DNA from: Micromonospora sp. CCTCC AA 2012012
GTDB lineage: Bacteria > Actinomycetota > Actinomycetes > Mycobacteriales > Micromonosporaceae
Length of the DNA stretch: 64,000 bases
NCBI RefSeq assembly: GCF_040499845.1
Contig: NZ_CP159342.1
Coordinates: 5,146,001-5,210,000, forward strand
Direction of reading: 5' to 3'
The notes under the pieces were generated by a model, which saw only the letters and a list, made by a program, of their open reading frames with translations, was not told the origin of the DNA and did no database searches. Below are positions 1 through 9,178 of this stretch, in pieces. Each line of letters begins with the position of its first letter. Position 1 is the stretch's first letter. Made by a program: the position numbers and the translations under genes.

Positions 1-1
1 C

Positions 2-643
2 AACTGGTCGGGCATGGAGATCAAGGTCACCGGCAAGAACGGCGTCGACCTGGCCGCGGTCGGCGACTCGGTCACCGGCAAGGCCGGCGAGATCGCCCGG
101 GCGACGGTCGGTGTGCACAACAACGGCCCGGCGGCCCTGGACCTCGGCCGCATCGGCGACCCGGTCACCAAGATCGATGTCACCGTGCCGACCGGCACCA
201 CCGCCGTCAAGGTCTCCGACGCCTGCCTCCCGGCGATCAAGGACGGGTACGACTGGGAGCACCCGGGCAAGCCGGGTGCGAAGGCCTACCGCTGCTACCC
301 CGACATCTTCATCGGGGTCGGCGAGAGCCAGACCGTCGAGTTCGGCCTGCGGATCGACAAGGTGATCCCGAACGCCACGGGCGCGGTGGTCATCAACGCC
401 AAGTGCGAGTGCTCGGGCTTCGACGCCGACACGAACCCGGCCAACGACAAGGCGAAGCTCGTCGTCAACGCCGCCGCCGGCAACGGCGGGGGCAGCGGCG
501 GCGAGGGCGGCGGTGACGGCGGCACCCTGCCGATCACCGGCAGCTCCACCGGCCTGATCGCCGGCATCGGTGTCCTGCTGCTCGCGGCCGGCTTCGGCGG
601 CTACGTGGTGGCCCGCCGTCGGCGTACCCGCTTCGTGGCCTGA
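2..643 (+). CDS. LPITG-anchored surface protein, C-terminal part (5' end outside window)
   Basis: The reading frame is open from the left edge, and its first residues align with the middle of the downstream paralog (862-2430), so this is the 3' part of a longer gene; the ATG at 14 is internal. It shows the second beta-rich domain of that paralog (shared NNGPAA motif and Cys spacing), a Gly-rich linker, then LPITG, a hydrophobic helix and a RRRR tail, which is a sortase sorting signal. The expected location is the cell wall or outer membrane face. The function is unknown; adhesin or structural roles are guesses. A strong hairpin follows the stop. Confidence 0.85.
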   Translation, partial: NWSGMEIKVTGKNGVDLAAVGDSVTGKAGEIARATVGVHNNGPAALDLGRIGDPVTKIDVTVPTGTTAVKVSDACLPAIKDGYDWEHPGKPGAKAYRCYPDIFIGVGESQTVEFGLRIDKVIPNATGAVVINAKCECSGFDADTNPANDKAKLVVNAAAGNGGGSGGEGGGDGGTLPITGSSTGLIAGIGVLLLAAGFGGYVVARRRRTRFVA

Positions 644-660
644 CCGCACCCCACCTCTGG

Positions 661-697
661 CGGAGCCCCGCCGGCCGCACCGGTCGGCGGGGCTCCG
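661..697 (+). terminator. Hairpin terminator after first LPITG gene
   Basis: Thirteen-base arms CGGAGCCCCGCCG and CGGCGGGGCTCCG enclose an 11-base loop, 17 bases after the stop. There is no clear T tract, as is usual in actinomycetes. Confidence 0.7.
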
Positions 698-861
698 TCG
701 TCTTCGGACGAGGGGGCCGGCCCGGTGGAACCTTGCGACGATCCTGCCGCCCGTTCGGCCCATTCCCGGCGACCCGGACCGTTCGGGACAGCGCGGCATC
801 CACCGGCCTCTTTACGCTCCACGGGTCCTGATCTGCACCTGCACGGGGAGGAATCCGAGGA

Positions 862-2430
862 ATGTTCAGCCAGAAACCCCGGCGCCTGCTGGCCGGTCTC
901 GGCGTCGCGGGCGCGTTCGTCGCCGCCTCAGCCGGCCCTGCCGTCGCCGCCGACACCACGCGGGACCTGTGGCTCTTCGCCAACAACGCGTTGATCTCGG
1001 TCGACGGTGACCCCAAGGGGATCACCCTCTACTCGTTCCGGGACGGCTCGCTGACCGACTACACGGTCACCATCGACCTGAGCGCGGTGAGCGACTTCGC
1101 CAGCGTGGCGCTGACCGAGGCCAACCCGGCCTGTACGACCACCGCGAAGGTGATCACCTGCACGGTCAAGGACGATCCCTCGGCGGAATACCTGGCCGAC
1201 CTCTCGGTCACCGCGAAGCCCTCGGCAAAGGTCGGCGACACCGGTGAGATCGCCATGACGGTGGTCGCTCCCGGCTTCACCACCGCCACGAAGAAGTCCA
1301 CCGTCGAGGTCGGCGAGGGTGTGGACCTGCGGGCGGAGCAGGTCCACGCGGTCAGCGCCGCGCCGGGTGCCACGGTGAAGACGCCGCTCGGCCTGGTCAA
1401 CGCCGGCGACAAGGCCGTCAAGGGCGCGGTGATGTTCTTCTGGAGCCCCTTCACGCTCAGTCCCCCGACGACCCACCGGAACTGCCAGTACCTCGTCGAG
1501 TTCTACGGCACGGTGGCCCAGTGCCGCTTCACCGAGGAACTCGCGGCGGGCGGCGCGTACCGGCTGGACGACTCGTTCACGCTGAAGGTCGCCGCGGACA
1601 CCTGGGCGCCGAGCACCCAGTACGCGCACGCCGACTGGTACACGCCGGGCGACTTCGAGGAGTTCCTCAGCAACTTCGACGACAGTGTCGGCGGCGTCGA
1701 CTGGACCACCGGCACCGGTGACCCGCTCACCCTGGTGCCGGCCACCGCCGCCAAGGCCCGGGAGTTCAAGCAGACCGACCGGCACCCGGCGGACAACGGC
1801 ACCGACATCGAGGCGACCGTCACCGGGAGCCAGCGCGCCGACCTGGCCGCGACCGGCGACTCCCTGAGCGGCAAGGTGGGCGCGGAGGTCACCACCCGGG
1901 CCCTCGGGTTCGTCAACAACGGTCCGGCCGCGATCGGCAGCTTCAGCGGGGGCGAGTACGTCACCCTGGCCGAGGTCACCGTGCCGGAGAACGTCACCGT
2001 CCGCGACGTCGAGGGCTGCACCCCCGGCGACGCGGTGAAGGGCCCGACGGGCGACTACAACCAGCCCGGGGCCCGGAAGTACGTCTGCGAGTGGCCGGAC
2101 CCGGTCCGTAAGGGGCAGTCGGTCAGCTTCCAGTTCACGTTCCGCATCGACAAGGCCGCCGGCCGGCCCGGCGCGGTCCGCCTCTTCCACTTCGACGACG
2201 AGTGGCAGCCCCGGTCGGACCTCAACCCGAAGAACGACACCGCGGCGATCGTCGTCAAGGGCACCGGCGGTCAGGGCGGCACGGGCGGTGGCGACGGCGG
2301 TGACGGCGGGACCCTGCCGATCACCGGCAGCTCCACCGGCCTGATCGCCGGCGTCGGCGCGCTGCTGCTCGTGGCGGGTGTCGGCGGCTACGTCGTCGCG
2401 CGGCGTCGCCGCACCCACTTCGTGGCCTGA
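862..2430 (+). CDS. LPITG-anchored secreted surface protein
   Basis: This 522-residue protein has a Sec signal peptide (Arg-rich start, hydrophobic residues about 9-24, cleavage likely after AVA near residue 29), two or more beta-rich repeat domains with paired cysteines, a Gly/Asp linker near 470-484 and LPITG at about 485-489. A hydrophobic helix and RRRR tail complete the sorting signal. GGGGAGG at 845-851 is a good ribosome site for the ATG at 862. It is a tandem paralog of the partial gene just upstream (near-identical C-terminal 38 residues), each with its own terminator. No enzymatic motif is visible, so an exported structural or adhesive protein is inferred. Confidence 0.85.
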   Translation: MFSQKPRRLLAGLGVAGAFVAASAGPAVAADTTRDLWLFANNALISVDGDPKGITLYSFRDGSLTDYTVTIDLSAVSDFASVALTEANPACTTTAKVITCTVKDDPSAEYLADLSVTAKPSAKVGDTGEIAMTVVAPGFTTATKKSTVEVGEGVDLRAEQVHAVSAAPGATVKTPLGLVNAGDKAVKGAVMFFWSPFTLSPPTTHRNCQYLVEFYGTVAQCRFTEELAAGGAYRLDDSFTLKVAADTWAPSTQYAHADWYTPGDFEEFLSNFDDSVGGVDWTTGTGDPLTLVPATAAKAREFKQTDRHPADNGTDIEATVTGSQRADLAATGDSLSGKVGAEVTTRALGFVNNGPAAIGSFSGGEYVTLAEVTVPENVTVRDVEGCTPGDAVKGPTGDYNQPGARKYVCEWPDPVRKGQSVSFQFTFRIDKAAGRPGAVRLFHFDDEWQPRSDLNPKNDTAAIVVKGTGGQGGTGGGDGGDGGTLPITGSSTGLIAGVGALLLVAGVGGYVVARRRRTHFVA

Positions 2431-2443
2431 TCGACCCGTACCC

Positions 2444-2480
2444 CGGTGCCCCGCCGACCCCCGCGGTCGGCGGGGCACCG
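2444..2480 (+). terminator. Hairpin terminator after second LPITG gene
   Basis: Fifteen-base perfect arms starting CGGTGCCCCGCC are separated by a short loop, 13 bases after the stop. Confidence 0.75.
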
Positions 2481-2586
2481 TCATGTCCGGCCGACGCGGT
2501 CCGGAGCGCGGTCCCGGTAGGGACGGAACGGACGGGCGGGACGGTGCGGCACGGCCTCCGACCTGCGTTCGGTAGCCTGTGTGGCC

Positions 2587-3387
2587 GTGGACACAGCAGA
2601 GAAGACCCGGGTGCTCTCCGAGAACCTCGCCCTGAACCCGCTCGACCCGAAGGACCTGATCCACACCTTCGGGTTGATCGGCGTCTGGGCGATCCTCTTC
2701 GCCGAGACCGGCCTGCTGGTCGGTTTCTTCTTCCCGGGCGACTCGCTGCTCTTCCTGGCCGGTGTGGCCGCGTCCCCGGTGGCGGACGCGATCTTCGGCA
2801 GCGGCACCCGGTTGTCCCTGGTGGGGCTGCTGATCGGCGGGCCGGCCTGCGCGATCGCCGGAGCGCAGCTCGGGCACTGGCTCGGCCACCGCTACGGCCG
2901 GCGGATGTTCGAGCGCCCCAACTCCCGCCTGTTCAAGCGGGAGTACGTGGAGAAGGCCGAGTACTACTTCCGGAAGTTCGGCCCGGCGAAGGCGGTGGTG
3001 CTGGCCCGGTTCATCCCGATCGTGCGAACGTTCCTGAACCCGGTGGCCGGCGTGCTCGGCATGCCCGCCCGGCAGTTCTTCATCTGGAACGTCGTCGGCG
3101 CGATCCTCTGGGTGGACGGCATCCTGCTGATCGGCTACCTGCTCGCCGACCGGATCTACCAGGCGATCGGCGACAAGATCGACCGGTACATCCTGCCGGT
3201 CGTAGCGGTGATCATCCTGATCTCGGTGCTGCCGATCTTCTTCGAGTTCCTCCGGGACCGGCGGGCCCGCAAGCGCGGCGAGGCGGTCGCGGTGATCGCC
3301 ACGGCCAGCGCGGCGGGCGCGGTCGAGGCGGTCCGGGACGCCATCGAGGACGACGACCACCGGCGGCGCGGCCGGCACGAGCGCTGA
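2587..3387 (+). CDS. DedA-family (VTT domain) membrane protein
   Basis: About 266 residues. The N-terminal region FGLIGVWAILFAETGLLVGFFFPGDSLL carries the DedA signature (E before a hydrophobic run, then FPGDS), followed by the RYGRRMFERPNSRLF loop, the RFIPIVRT motif typical of DedA/SNARE-associated proteins, and several transmembrane helices. Members move lipid carriers such as undecaprenyl phosphate or phosphatidylethanolamine across the membrane; which substrate applies here is not known. A -10 like TAGCCT at 2573-2578 suggests a leaderless mRNA starting at GTG 2587; the in-frame GTG at 2581 is the alternative start. It is a single gene with a strong terminator. Confidence 0.88.
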   Translation: MDTAEKTRVLSENLALNPLDPKDLIHTFGLIGVWAILFAETGLLVGFFFPGDSLLFLAGVAASPVADAIFGSGTRLSLVGLLIGGPACAIAGAQLGHWLGHRYGRRMFERPNSRLFKREYVEKAEYYFRKFGPAKAVVLARFIPIVRTFLNPVAGVLGMPARQFFIWNVVGAILWVDGILLIGYLLADRIYQAIGDKIDRYILPVVAVIILISVLPIFFEFLRDRRARKRGEAVAVIATASAAGAVEAVRDAIEDDDHRRRGRHER

Positions 3388-3395
3388 CCCCGGAC

Positions 3396-3440
3396 ACGAC
3401 GATGGCCGGTCCCCTCGCGGGGCCGGCCATCGTCGTTTTC
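3396..3440 (+). terminator. Rho-independent terminator after dedA-like gene
   Basis: A perfect 14-base stem (ACGACGATGGCCGG pairing with its complement) around a GC loop is followed by TTTTC. Confidence 0.85.
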
Positions 3441-3623
3441 GGCCTGTCGACCGGTGGGCGGAACCGGTGACGGACAGCCGTCACCGTGCGGTGGTGGCGC
3501 CACCCCTGGCACGCCACCCGACGCCGTCCCTGCTCGGGACGGTCCCTGGCCATCCGGACCCGGCACGACCAACGCCGCGCCACGACCCGGGAGAGCCCAC
3601 CCGGAGGTCGGAGACGTCCAGGT

Positions 3624-4001
3624 TCAGCGGGCCTTCTTGGTGGCCCGCTTGCGCGGCGGGGTCAGCAGATCCGCGATCGTGGCGATCGCGGTCGGCACCA
3701 GCCGGTAGTACGCCCAGACACCGCGCTTCTCCCGCTCCAGCAAGCCGGCCTCGGTGAGGATACGCAGGTGGTGACTGACCGTCGGCTGCGAAAGGCCGAG
3801 CGGCGCGGTCAGGTCACAGACGCACGCCTCGCCTTCGGGGGCCGACTGGATCAGGCTGAGCAGCCGCAGTCGAGCGGGATCGGCAAGGGCCTTGAGGACC
3901 CCCGCCAGACGCTCGGCATCGGCACGTTCGATCGGCTCGCCGGCAAGCGGCGAGATCTGAGGCATGGTCATTTCAGCCAACGCAGTTCCCACGTATTCCA
4001 T
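3624..4001 (-). CDS. ArsR/SmtB-family metalloregulator
   Basis: This 125-residue winged-helix protein has a helix-turn-helix around GLSQPTVSHHLRILTEAGLL. Just before it sits ACVCDL, matching the ELCVCDL metal-binding box of ArsR-type sensors, so binding of arsenite or a thiophilic metal through the two cysteines is plausible. The C-terminus is Lys/Arg-rich. In-frame ATGs at 3971 and 3965 are alternative starts. No transporter or reductase lies beside it (neighbours are dedA-like and pyrE), so its target is unknown; autoregulation is the default expectation. Confidence 0.85.
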   Translation of the reverse strand: MEYVGTALAEMTMPQISPLAGEPIERADAERLAGVLKALADPARLRLLSLIQSAPEGEACVCDLTAPLGLSQPTVSHHLRILTEAGLLEREKRGVWAYYRLVPTAIATIADLLTPPRKRATKKAR

Positions 4002-4058
4002 CCTTCCACCAGCAGCATCGATCCGCCTGCATATGAGCAGATCCGAATCGGCAAACTT

Positions 4059-4598
4059 TTACGCCACAAGGCCGAGGTCAGCCAACGTATAGGCCGCCCG
4101 ATACGGCAGTCCGGCGGCTCGCACCGCGTCGCCGGCGCCTCGATCAACAATAACCGCCACGCCTACCACCTCGGCCCCGGCCTCGCGCAACGCCTCGACG
4201 GCGGTGAGCACGCTGCCACCCGTGGTCGAGGTGTCCTCCACCGCCAGCACCCGGCGGCCGGCCACCTCCGGTCCCTCGATCCGACGCTGCAGACCGTGTG
4301 CCTTGCCGGCCTTACGGACCACGAACGCGTCCAGCGACCGGTCGGTCGCGGCCGCCGCGTGCAGCATCGAGACGGCCACCGGGTCGGCGCCCAGGGTCAG
4401 GCCACCGACCGCTTCGTACTCCCAGTCGGCGGTCAGGTCGAGCAGCACTCGACCGACCAACGGTGCCGCCCGGTGATGGAGCGTGACCCGACGCAGATCG
4501 ACGTACCAGTCCGCCTCGCGGCCCGAGGAGAGCACCACCCGCCCGTGGACCACAGCCAGATCGGTAACGAATTTACGCAGGTCGTCGCGGTCCCCCAT
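4059..4598 (-). CDS. pyrE: Orotate phosphoribosyltransferase
   Basis: The product is 179 residues and joins orotate to PRPP in pyrimidine synthesis. The PRPP motif VLAVEDTSTTGGS is at about residues 118-129, and the flexible catalytic loop RKAGKAHG with the following IEG is at about 95-109, as in PyrE. The start at 4598 was chosen over the longer frame to 4688 because homologs begin near MGDRDDLRKF. A TACGCT hexamer 8 bases upstream suggests a short or absent leader. It stands alone, with no other pyr genes nearby, as is common for pyrE in actinomycetes. Confidence 0.9.
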   Translation of the reverse strand: MGDRDDLRKFVTDLAVVHGRVVLSSGREADWYVDLRRVTLHHRAAPLVGRVLLDLTADWEYEAVGGLTLGADPVAVSMLHAAAATDRSLDAFVVRKAGKAHGLQRRIEGPEVAGRRVLAVEDTSTTGGSVLTAVEALREAGAEVVGVAVIVDRGAGDAVRAAGLPYRAAYTLADLGLVA

Positions 4599-4765
4599 GT
4601 CGATAGAGCGTACTGCGCAAGTCTGGGAGGCGTCCCTCGGGTCCGCCCGGGTCAGCCCTGCGGGCGACCGATGGTTGGCGATGTTCAACTACCCTGCGCG
4701 ACCGTCCATCCGGGTCGGTACGGTGTCGTCCCGCCGCCGGGACGACCGGCCGGACCGGTCGACCG

Positions 4766-5575
4766 TCAGCCGTCGGCGCGGCCCGCTCCGCCCCGGGTGT
4801 CCCGGAACGCGCCGCGCAGCAGCCGACGGGGCGCGTGCCGCAGACCGGCCACGGCCAGCTTGTATTTCCACGTCGGCACGCTCACGACCTTGCCTTTCCG
4901 CAGGTCACGCAGGGCTTCGTCGACCACTTCGTCGGCCCTGAGCCACATCCAGGCCGGCGTCCGTGACATGTCGATGCCGGCGCGTTCGTGATAGCCGGTC
5001 CGCGTGTAGCCCGGGCAGAGCGCCATCACCCGTACGCCGAGCGGGGCCACCGAGGCAGCGATCGACTCACTGAAATTCGTCACCCACGCCTTGCTGGCCG
5101 AATAGGTCGAGCCGGGCATCACCGGGCCGAAACCCGCAACCGAAGAGACATTTATCACTGTCCCTCTACCGCGTTCGACCATCGGGCCGAGCGCGGCGTG
5201 GGTCAGCCGCAGCACCGCCAGCACGTTGAGCCGCAGCAGACGGGCCTCGTCGCCGACGGCGGAGCGGAGAAAGGAGGTGTTCAGACTGATCCCGGCATTG
5301 TTGACCAGCAGCTCGACCGGCGAGCCCTCGGCGAGTCGTTGCTCCACCCGGGCGCAGCCGTCGTCGGTGGACAGATCGGCGGGCAGCGGCTCGACCTCCC
5401 GACCGTGCCGGTCGGCCAGCTCGGCGGCGGTCGCGTCGAGGCTGGCGCGGTCCCGGGCCACCAGGACGAGGTCCCATCCCTCGGCGGCCAGCCGGTCGGC
5501 GAAGGCGGCCCCGATGCCGGCGGTGGCTCCGGTGATCAACGCCCGTCGGGGCGCGGGGGACGGCTCGGCCGTCAC
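4766..5575 (-). CDS. Short-chain dehydrogenase/reductase (SDR)
   Basis: A 269-residue classical SDR with the NAD(P)-binding motif TGATAGIG near residues 15-22, NNAG at 92-95, the catalytic serine near 144-145 and YSASK with Tyr158 and Lys162. The start GTG at 5575 overlaps the stop of the upstream membrane-protein gene by four bases (GTGA) and has GGAGG at 5582-5586. The longer open frame to 5998 is only a shadow of that upstream gene. The sequence resembles the DltE/YqjQ-like group acting on lipid or keto substrates, but the substrate cannot be told. Confidence 0.88.
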   Translation of the reverse strand: MTAEPSPAPRRALITGATAGIGAAFADRLAAEGWDLVLVARDRASLDATAAELADRHGREVEPLPADLSTDDGCARVEQRLAEGSPVELLVNNAGISLNTSFLRSAVGDEARLLRLNVLAVLRLTHAALGPMVERGRGTVINVSSVAGFGPVMPGSTYSASKAWVTNFSESIAASVAPLGVRVMALCPGYTRTGYHERAGIDMSRTPAWMWLRADEVVDEALRDLRKGKVVSVPTWKYKLAVAGLRHAPRRLLRGAFRDTRGGAGRADG

Positions 5576-6456
5576 GGACGGTCCTCCGGTGCTGCGGGTG
5601 GCCCCGGCGGGGCCGGCGGCGGTGGTTCGGGCGACGCCACCGGCCCGGAAACCGGCGGCGCGGAAGCAGGCCCGGAAACCGGCGCGGAAGGAGGCCCGGA
5701 AACCGGCGCGGAAGGAGACCCGGAAACCGGCGGCGCGGAGGCAGGAGACCCGGAAGCGGGCGGTGCGGGAAACGGCGGCGCGGAAGCCGGAGGCGGAGGC
5801 GCGTACGGCGACGGGGTGGCGGGCGGGAGCCCCGACGACGCGTACCCGGCCCAGGAGTGCGGCGGGGGCGGCGGGGTGGGGCGGGCCGGCGCGTTCCGCC
5901 GGAACCAGGCGCCCGCCGCCGGCAGGGTCAGCAGCGCGGCGACCACCAGGTAGCCGAGGACCTGCCCCAGCGATCCGGCCGCGTTCAGCGGGATCCACCA
6001 GGACGGGTACGAGTCGGCGAGCCGGGCCAGCAGATCGGCGGTGACCCGCTGGTCGGTGCCGAGCCGCAGCGGCGCGGCGCGCTGGCCGACCAGCACCGCC
6101 AGCGCGCAGCAGCCGCAGAGCAGTCCCAGCCCGCAGACCACCCAGGTGGCCACCCGGGCACCGGCGCGCCCGGCGAGCAGGCCCAGGGCGAGCCCGACCA
6201 GGACCAGACCGACCAGCACGGTGACCACCGCGGCGAGGATGCCGGAGACGCGCAGCAGCGACACCACGCCGTCGACCTCGCCGCCGGTGGCCCCGGTGCC
6301 GTTCGCCGCGGCCCGGAAGCGGTCCACGGTGCCGTTGAGGGTGGCCAGGCCGATGACCGCGTACGCCACCGCGCCGAGCGCCATGAGCACCAGCAGCGCG
6401 GCCGCCGCGACGACCGCGGCGGGACGGCGGGCCGGCGCCCGATCCGGGTACGACAC
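5572..6456 (-). CDS. Four-helix membrane protein with proline-rich repeat tail
   Basis: This 294-residue protein has four predicted membrane helices (about 13-38, 70-95, 101-124 and 160-184), then about 105 residues of Pro/Ser/Ala low complexity built from degenerate units like SAPPVSGP. GTG 6456 is preceded by GGAGG with seven-base spacing. It is coupled by GTGA overlap to the SDR gene. I do not recognise a family. The tail resembles the disordered cytoplasmic tails of many Micromonospora membrane proteins. Confidence 0.75.
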   Translation of the reverse strand: MSYPDRAPARRPAAVVAAAALLVLMALGAVAYAVIGLATLNGTVDRFRAAANGTGATGGEVDGVVSLLRVSGILAAVVTVLVGLVLVGLALGLLAGRAGARVATWVVCGLGLLCGCCALAVLVGQRAAPLRLGTDQRVTADLLARLADSYPSWWIPLNAAGSLGQVLGYLVVAALLTLPAAGAWFRRNAPARPTPPPPPHSWAGYASSGLPPATPSPYAPPPPASAPPFPAPPASGSPASAPPVSGSPSAPVSGPPSAPVSGPASAPPVSGPVASPEPPPPAPPGPPAAPEDRP

Positions 6457-6489
6457 GACAGATCCCTCCGGTAGGCGTCGGCTTGCAAC

Positions 6490-7599
6490 CTACTCGGCGG
6501 GACCGTCGGCGTCGCTCTTATCCGGCGTCGAGTCCGGCGGTGTCCAGGACGGCGACCGGGCCTCCTGCCGGGACAGCCGCCGGTGTTCGGCGGTGACCAC
6601 GCCGAGCAGGAGCAGGTCCACGGCGAGGGCGGAGACCGCGCCGAACTGGTTGACGGTGAAGTTGAAGATCTGCCCGAACAGCAGGTCGACCAGGAGGGCG
6701 AGCTTGAACAGCCGGAACGCGCCGATCCGGTCCCCGCGCAGCCGGAACGCCGCCCGGATGCTCAGCACGGCGGTGATCAGCGCGGCGATCGAGGTGCCCA
6801 GCGCGGCGCCCCACTCGCGCTGCTGGTCCAGGTGGCCGGTCACCTGGTCGAGCAGCACGGCGGCCACGGTGACCACCGGCTCCACCACCAGATAGACCAC
6901 CACCGGCCAGACGAGCCAGCGGCGGGCGGCCAGCCAGGCGGCCACCCGCCGGCCGAGGGCGGCCCAGCGCTGCCAGAAGCGGACCGGTGGCGGTTCCCGC
7001 CGGGGCACCGCGTCGAGCAGCCGGATCATGGCCCCCTCGGTGGTCGGGCCGGTGCCCTGGACGAGTCGCAGCACCGCCACCCGACGCCGGTCGGTGAGCC
7101 CGCCGGGCAGCCCGCTGAGCACCAGGTCGAGCGCGTTGGCGGTCCGTTCGGCGGTGGTCAGCCGGGTGCGGCCGCGTACCGCCTGGGTGAGGACGACCAG
7201 CAGGGCGAACGCGCCGTAGATGATGCCGGCTGCGGGGGCGTAGAAGTAGTCGGTGCGGGTGGTGACGAACTTGCCCACCTCGTCGATGAAGAGCCCGAAC
7301 CCGACGCCGCCGATGATCGCCCCGGCGGTCCGGGGGCCGCCGCCGAGGAAGACCAGCGCGACGCCGAGGCCGACCGCCATCAGCAGCCCGCCCCAGAGCA
7401 CGTGGGCGATGTGCAGGCCGCCCCCACCGAGCTGCGGGTAGCCGGTGGCCTGGAGGTACGCGCGGGTGGCGAGCACGGTGACCACCCCGGAGAGCACGAA
7501 CGCCTGGAGGTACGCGGCGGCGTCCAGCGCCCGGGTCGGCACCCGCCGCCGCAGCCAGCCGAGGCCCGGCCGGGCGGGGCGGCGAGGCGGCGGCGACAT
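6490..7599 (-). CDS. Polytopic membrane protein of unknown function
   Basis: A 369-residue protein with about seven hydrophobic segments: helices near 29-50, 62-85, 88-106 and 118-140, a soluble Arg-rich middle (about 140-220), then helices near 225-250, 265-290 and 305-330, and an acidic tail. A TAACGT hexamer at 7607-7612 ends seven bases before the ATG, suggesting a leaderless mRNA separate from the speE operon whose last gene stops at 7610. The conserved-looking stretch FGLFIDEVGKFVTTRTDYFY suggests a known but uncharacterised family. I cannot name a function. Confidence 0.75.
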   Translation of the reverse strand: MSPPPRRPARPGLGWLRRRVPTRALDAAAYLQAFVLSGVVTVLATRAYLQATGYPQLGGGGLHIAHVLWGGLLMAVGLGVALVFLGGGPRTAGAIIGGVGFGLFIDEVGKFVTTRTDYFYAPAAGIIYGAFALLVVLTQAVRGRTRLTTAERTANALDLVLSGLPGGLTDRRRVAVLRLVQGTGPTTEGAMIRLLDAVPRREPPPVRFWQRWAALGRRVAAWLAARRWLVWPVVVYLVVEPVVTVAAVLLDQVTGHLDQQREWGAALGTSIAALITAVLSIRAAFRLRGDRIGAFRLFKLALLVDLLFGQIFNFTVNQFGAVSALAVDLLLLGVVTAEHRRLSRQEARSPSWTPPDSTPDKSDADGPAE

Positions 7600-7609
7600 G
7601 CCCCGGACG

Positions 7610-9178
7610 TTAGTAGCCGCGCCACTCCGTGCGGGCGTACTCCAGCACCCTGGGCTGCAACAACGTGGAGGCGGGCACGTCCAGCCGCCCCCGGTCGGCG
7701 GGGAAGGTCGCCGCCGCGGCGAGCACCGACGGGGTGAGGAAGCGCAGCGGTGGCGCGTCGGCAGGCAGGGTCAGCGCCGGCGGGGTGCCGCCCGGGGCGG
7801 CGAGCACGAATCCCCAGTCGCCGAAGCTCGGCACGTCCACGTGGTACGGCACGGTGGCGAAGCCCGCCTCCCGGACGGACCGCTCGATCGACCAGTACGA
7901 CCGGGGCGCGAAGTACGGCGAGCCGGACTGCACCACCAGCCGCCCCCGCTCGGCGAGCACCGACCGGATCAGGGCGTAGAACTCGACGGTGTAGAGCTTC
8001 GCGGTGGCCGTCTCGTCCGGGTCGGGCAGGTCGGCCACCACCACGTCGAAGCGTTCCGTGGCGGTACGCAGCCAGCCGAACGCGTCGACGTTGAGCACCC
8101 GGACCCGGGGGTCGGCGAACGAGTGGTGGTTCAGCTCGCGCAACTGCGGCTCGGTACGCCCCAGCCGCACCACCGCCGGGTCGAGGTCGACCAGGGTCAC
8201 CCGGCGCACGTCGGGATACTTCAGGATCTCCCGCAGCGCCAGCCCGTCACCGGCGCCGAGCACCAGCACCTCGCCGCGCGGTCCGGCCATCGCCGGGTGT
8301 ACCAGCGACTCGTGGTAGCGATATTCGTCGATCGAGCTGAACTGGAGGTCGCCGTTGAGGAAGAGCCGCAGGTCGGTGTCGGCGTGGCCGACCTCCCGCA
8401 CCGAGCGGGTCAGCACGATCTCCTGGTAACGGCTGCGCTCGGCGTGCACCACCGGGTCGCGGTAGAGCTGCTGCCGGGCGGTCAGCTCGAAGTCGGCGGC
8501 GGTGATCCAGGCGTACCCCAGGCAGAGGGCGACCACGACGGCGCCGGCGCCGAGCGCGATCCGCGCGCGGCGGCTCAGCTCCCGGCGGAAGACCGTACCG
8601 ACCAGGGCGAGACCGGCGACGGCGTTCACCGCGCCGACCACCAGGGCGCCCTTGAGCTGCCCGAAGACCGGCATCAGCAGGAACGGGAAGGCCAGCCCGC
8701 CGAGCAGCGCGCCGACGTAGTCGGCGGCGAAGAGGTCGGCCACCGCGCTGCCGGCGGACTGCGCCCGGATGCGCTGGAGCATCACCATCAGCAGCGGGAT
8801 CTCCGCGCCGATCAGCAGGCCGAGCACGAAGGCGGTGCCGACCAGCGCCGGGGCGTACAGGTCGAGCCAGGCGAACGCGGCATAGAGGCCGAGCACGGAG
8901 AGGCCGCCGAGCAGCGCGAGGAGCAGCTCGATCGCGGCGAACGCGGCGGCGGCCCGGGACTGCAACGGCTTGGCGACCAGCGCGCCGACGCCCATCGCGA
9001 AGACCATCACGCCGAGCACGATCGACGCCTGGCCGACCGCGTCGCCGATCAGATAGCTGCCCAGCGCGACCAGGGCCAGCTCGTAGACCAGGCCGCAGGC
9101 CGCACAGACGAAGACCGCGAGCAGGACCGCCGCGCGGGCCGGCCGCCACGTCGGCCGCGCCGGCGCGTCGGTGGTCAC
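7610..9178 (-). CDS. speE: Membrane-fused spermidine synthase-like aminopropyltransferase
   Basis: The product is 522 residues. The first 220 or so form about seven membrane helices; the rest is a Rossmann methyltransferase-like spermidine synthase domain, with VLVLGAGDGLALREIL for the decarboxylated-SAM site, VDLDP and VVADLPDPDET. GTG 9178 overlaps the preceding gene's stop by four bases (GTGA). It is the last gene of a coupled operon with DUF350, DUF4247, DUF2617 and DUF4178 genes, matching the order I recall for M. tuberculosis Rv2597-Rv2601. Whether such fused proteins make spermidine is unproven; no speD or arginine decarboxylase is nearby. Confidence 0.88.
   Translation of the reverse strand: MTTDAPARPTWRPARAAVLLAVFVCAACGLVYELALVALGSYLIGDAVGQASIVLGVMVFAMGVGALVAKPLQSRAAAAFAAIELLLALLGGLSVLGLYAAFAWLDLYAPALVGTAFVLGLLIGAEIPLLMVMLQRIRAQSAGSAVADLFAADYVGALLGGLAFPFLLMPVFGQLKGALVVGAVNAVAGLALVGTVFRRELSRRARIALGAGAVVVALCLGYAWITAADFELTARQQLYRDPVVHAERSRYQEIVLTRSVREVGHADTDLRLFLNGDLQFSSIDEYRYHESLVHPAMAGPRGEVLVLGAGDGLALREILKYPDVRRVTLVDLDPAVVRLGRTEPQLRELNHHSFADPRVRVLNVDAFGWLRTATERFDVVVADLPDPDETATAKLYTVEFYALIRSVLAERGRLVVQSGSPYFAPRSYWSIERSVREAGFATVPYHVDVPSFGDWGFVLAAPGGTPPALTLPADAPPLRFLTPSVLAAAATFPADRGRLDVPASTLLQPRVLEYARTEWRGY

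Noticed and set aside
4010..4060. A possible ArsR operator upstream of the ArsR gene
   Set aside because: The region contains AT-richer bases such as CATATG but no convincing 12-2-12 inverted repeat.
5226..6044. A plus-strand frame with histone H1-like Lys/Arg/Pro repeats (ARKPARKE)
   Set aside because: It is antisense to the SDR and membrane-protein genes; its repeats are the complement of the Pro/Ser tail repeats of the latter.
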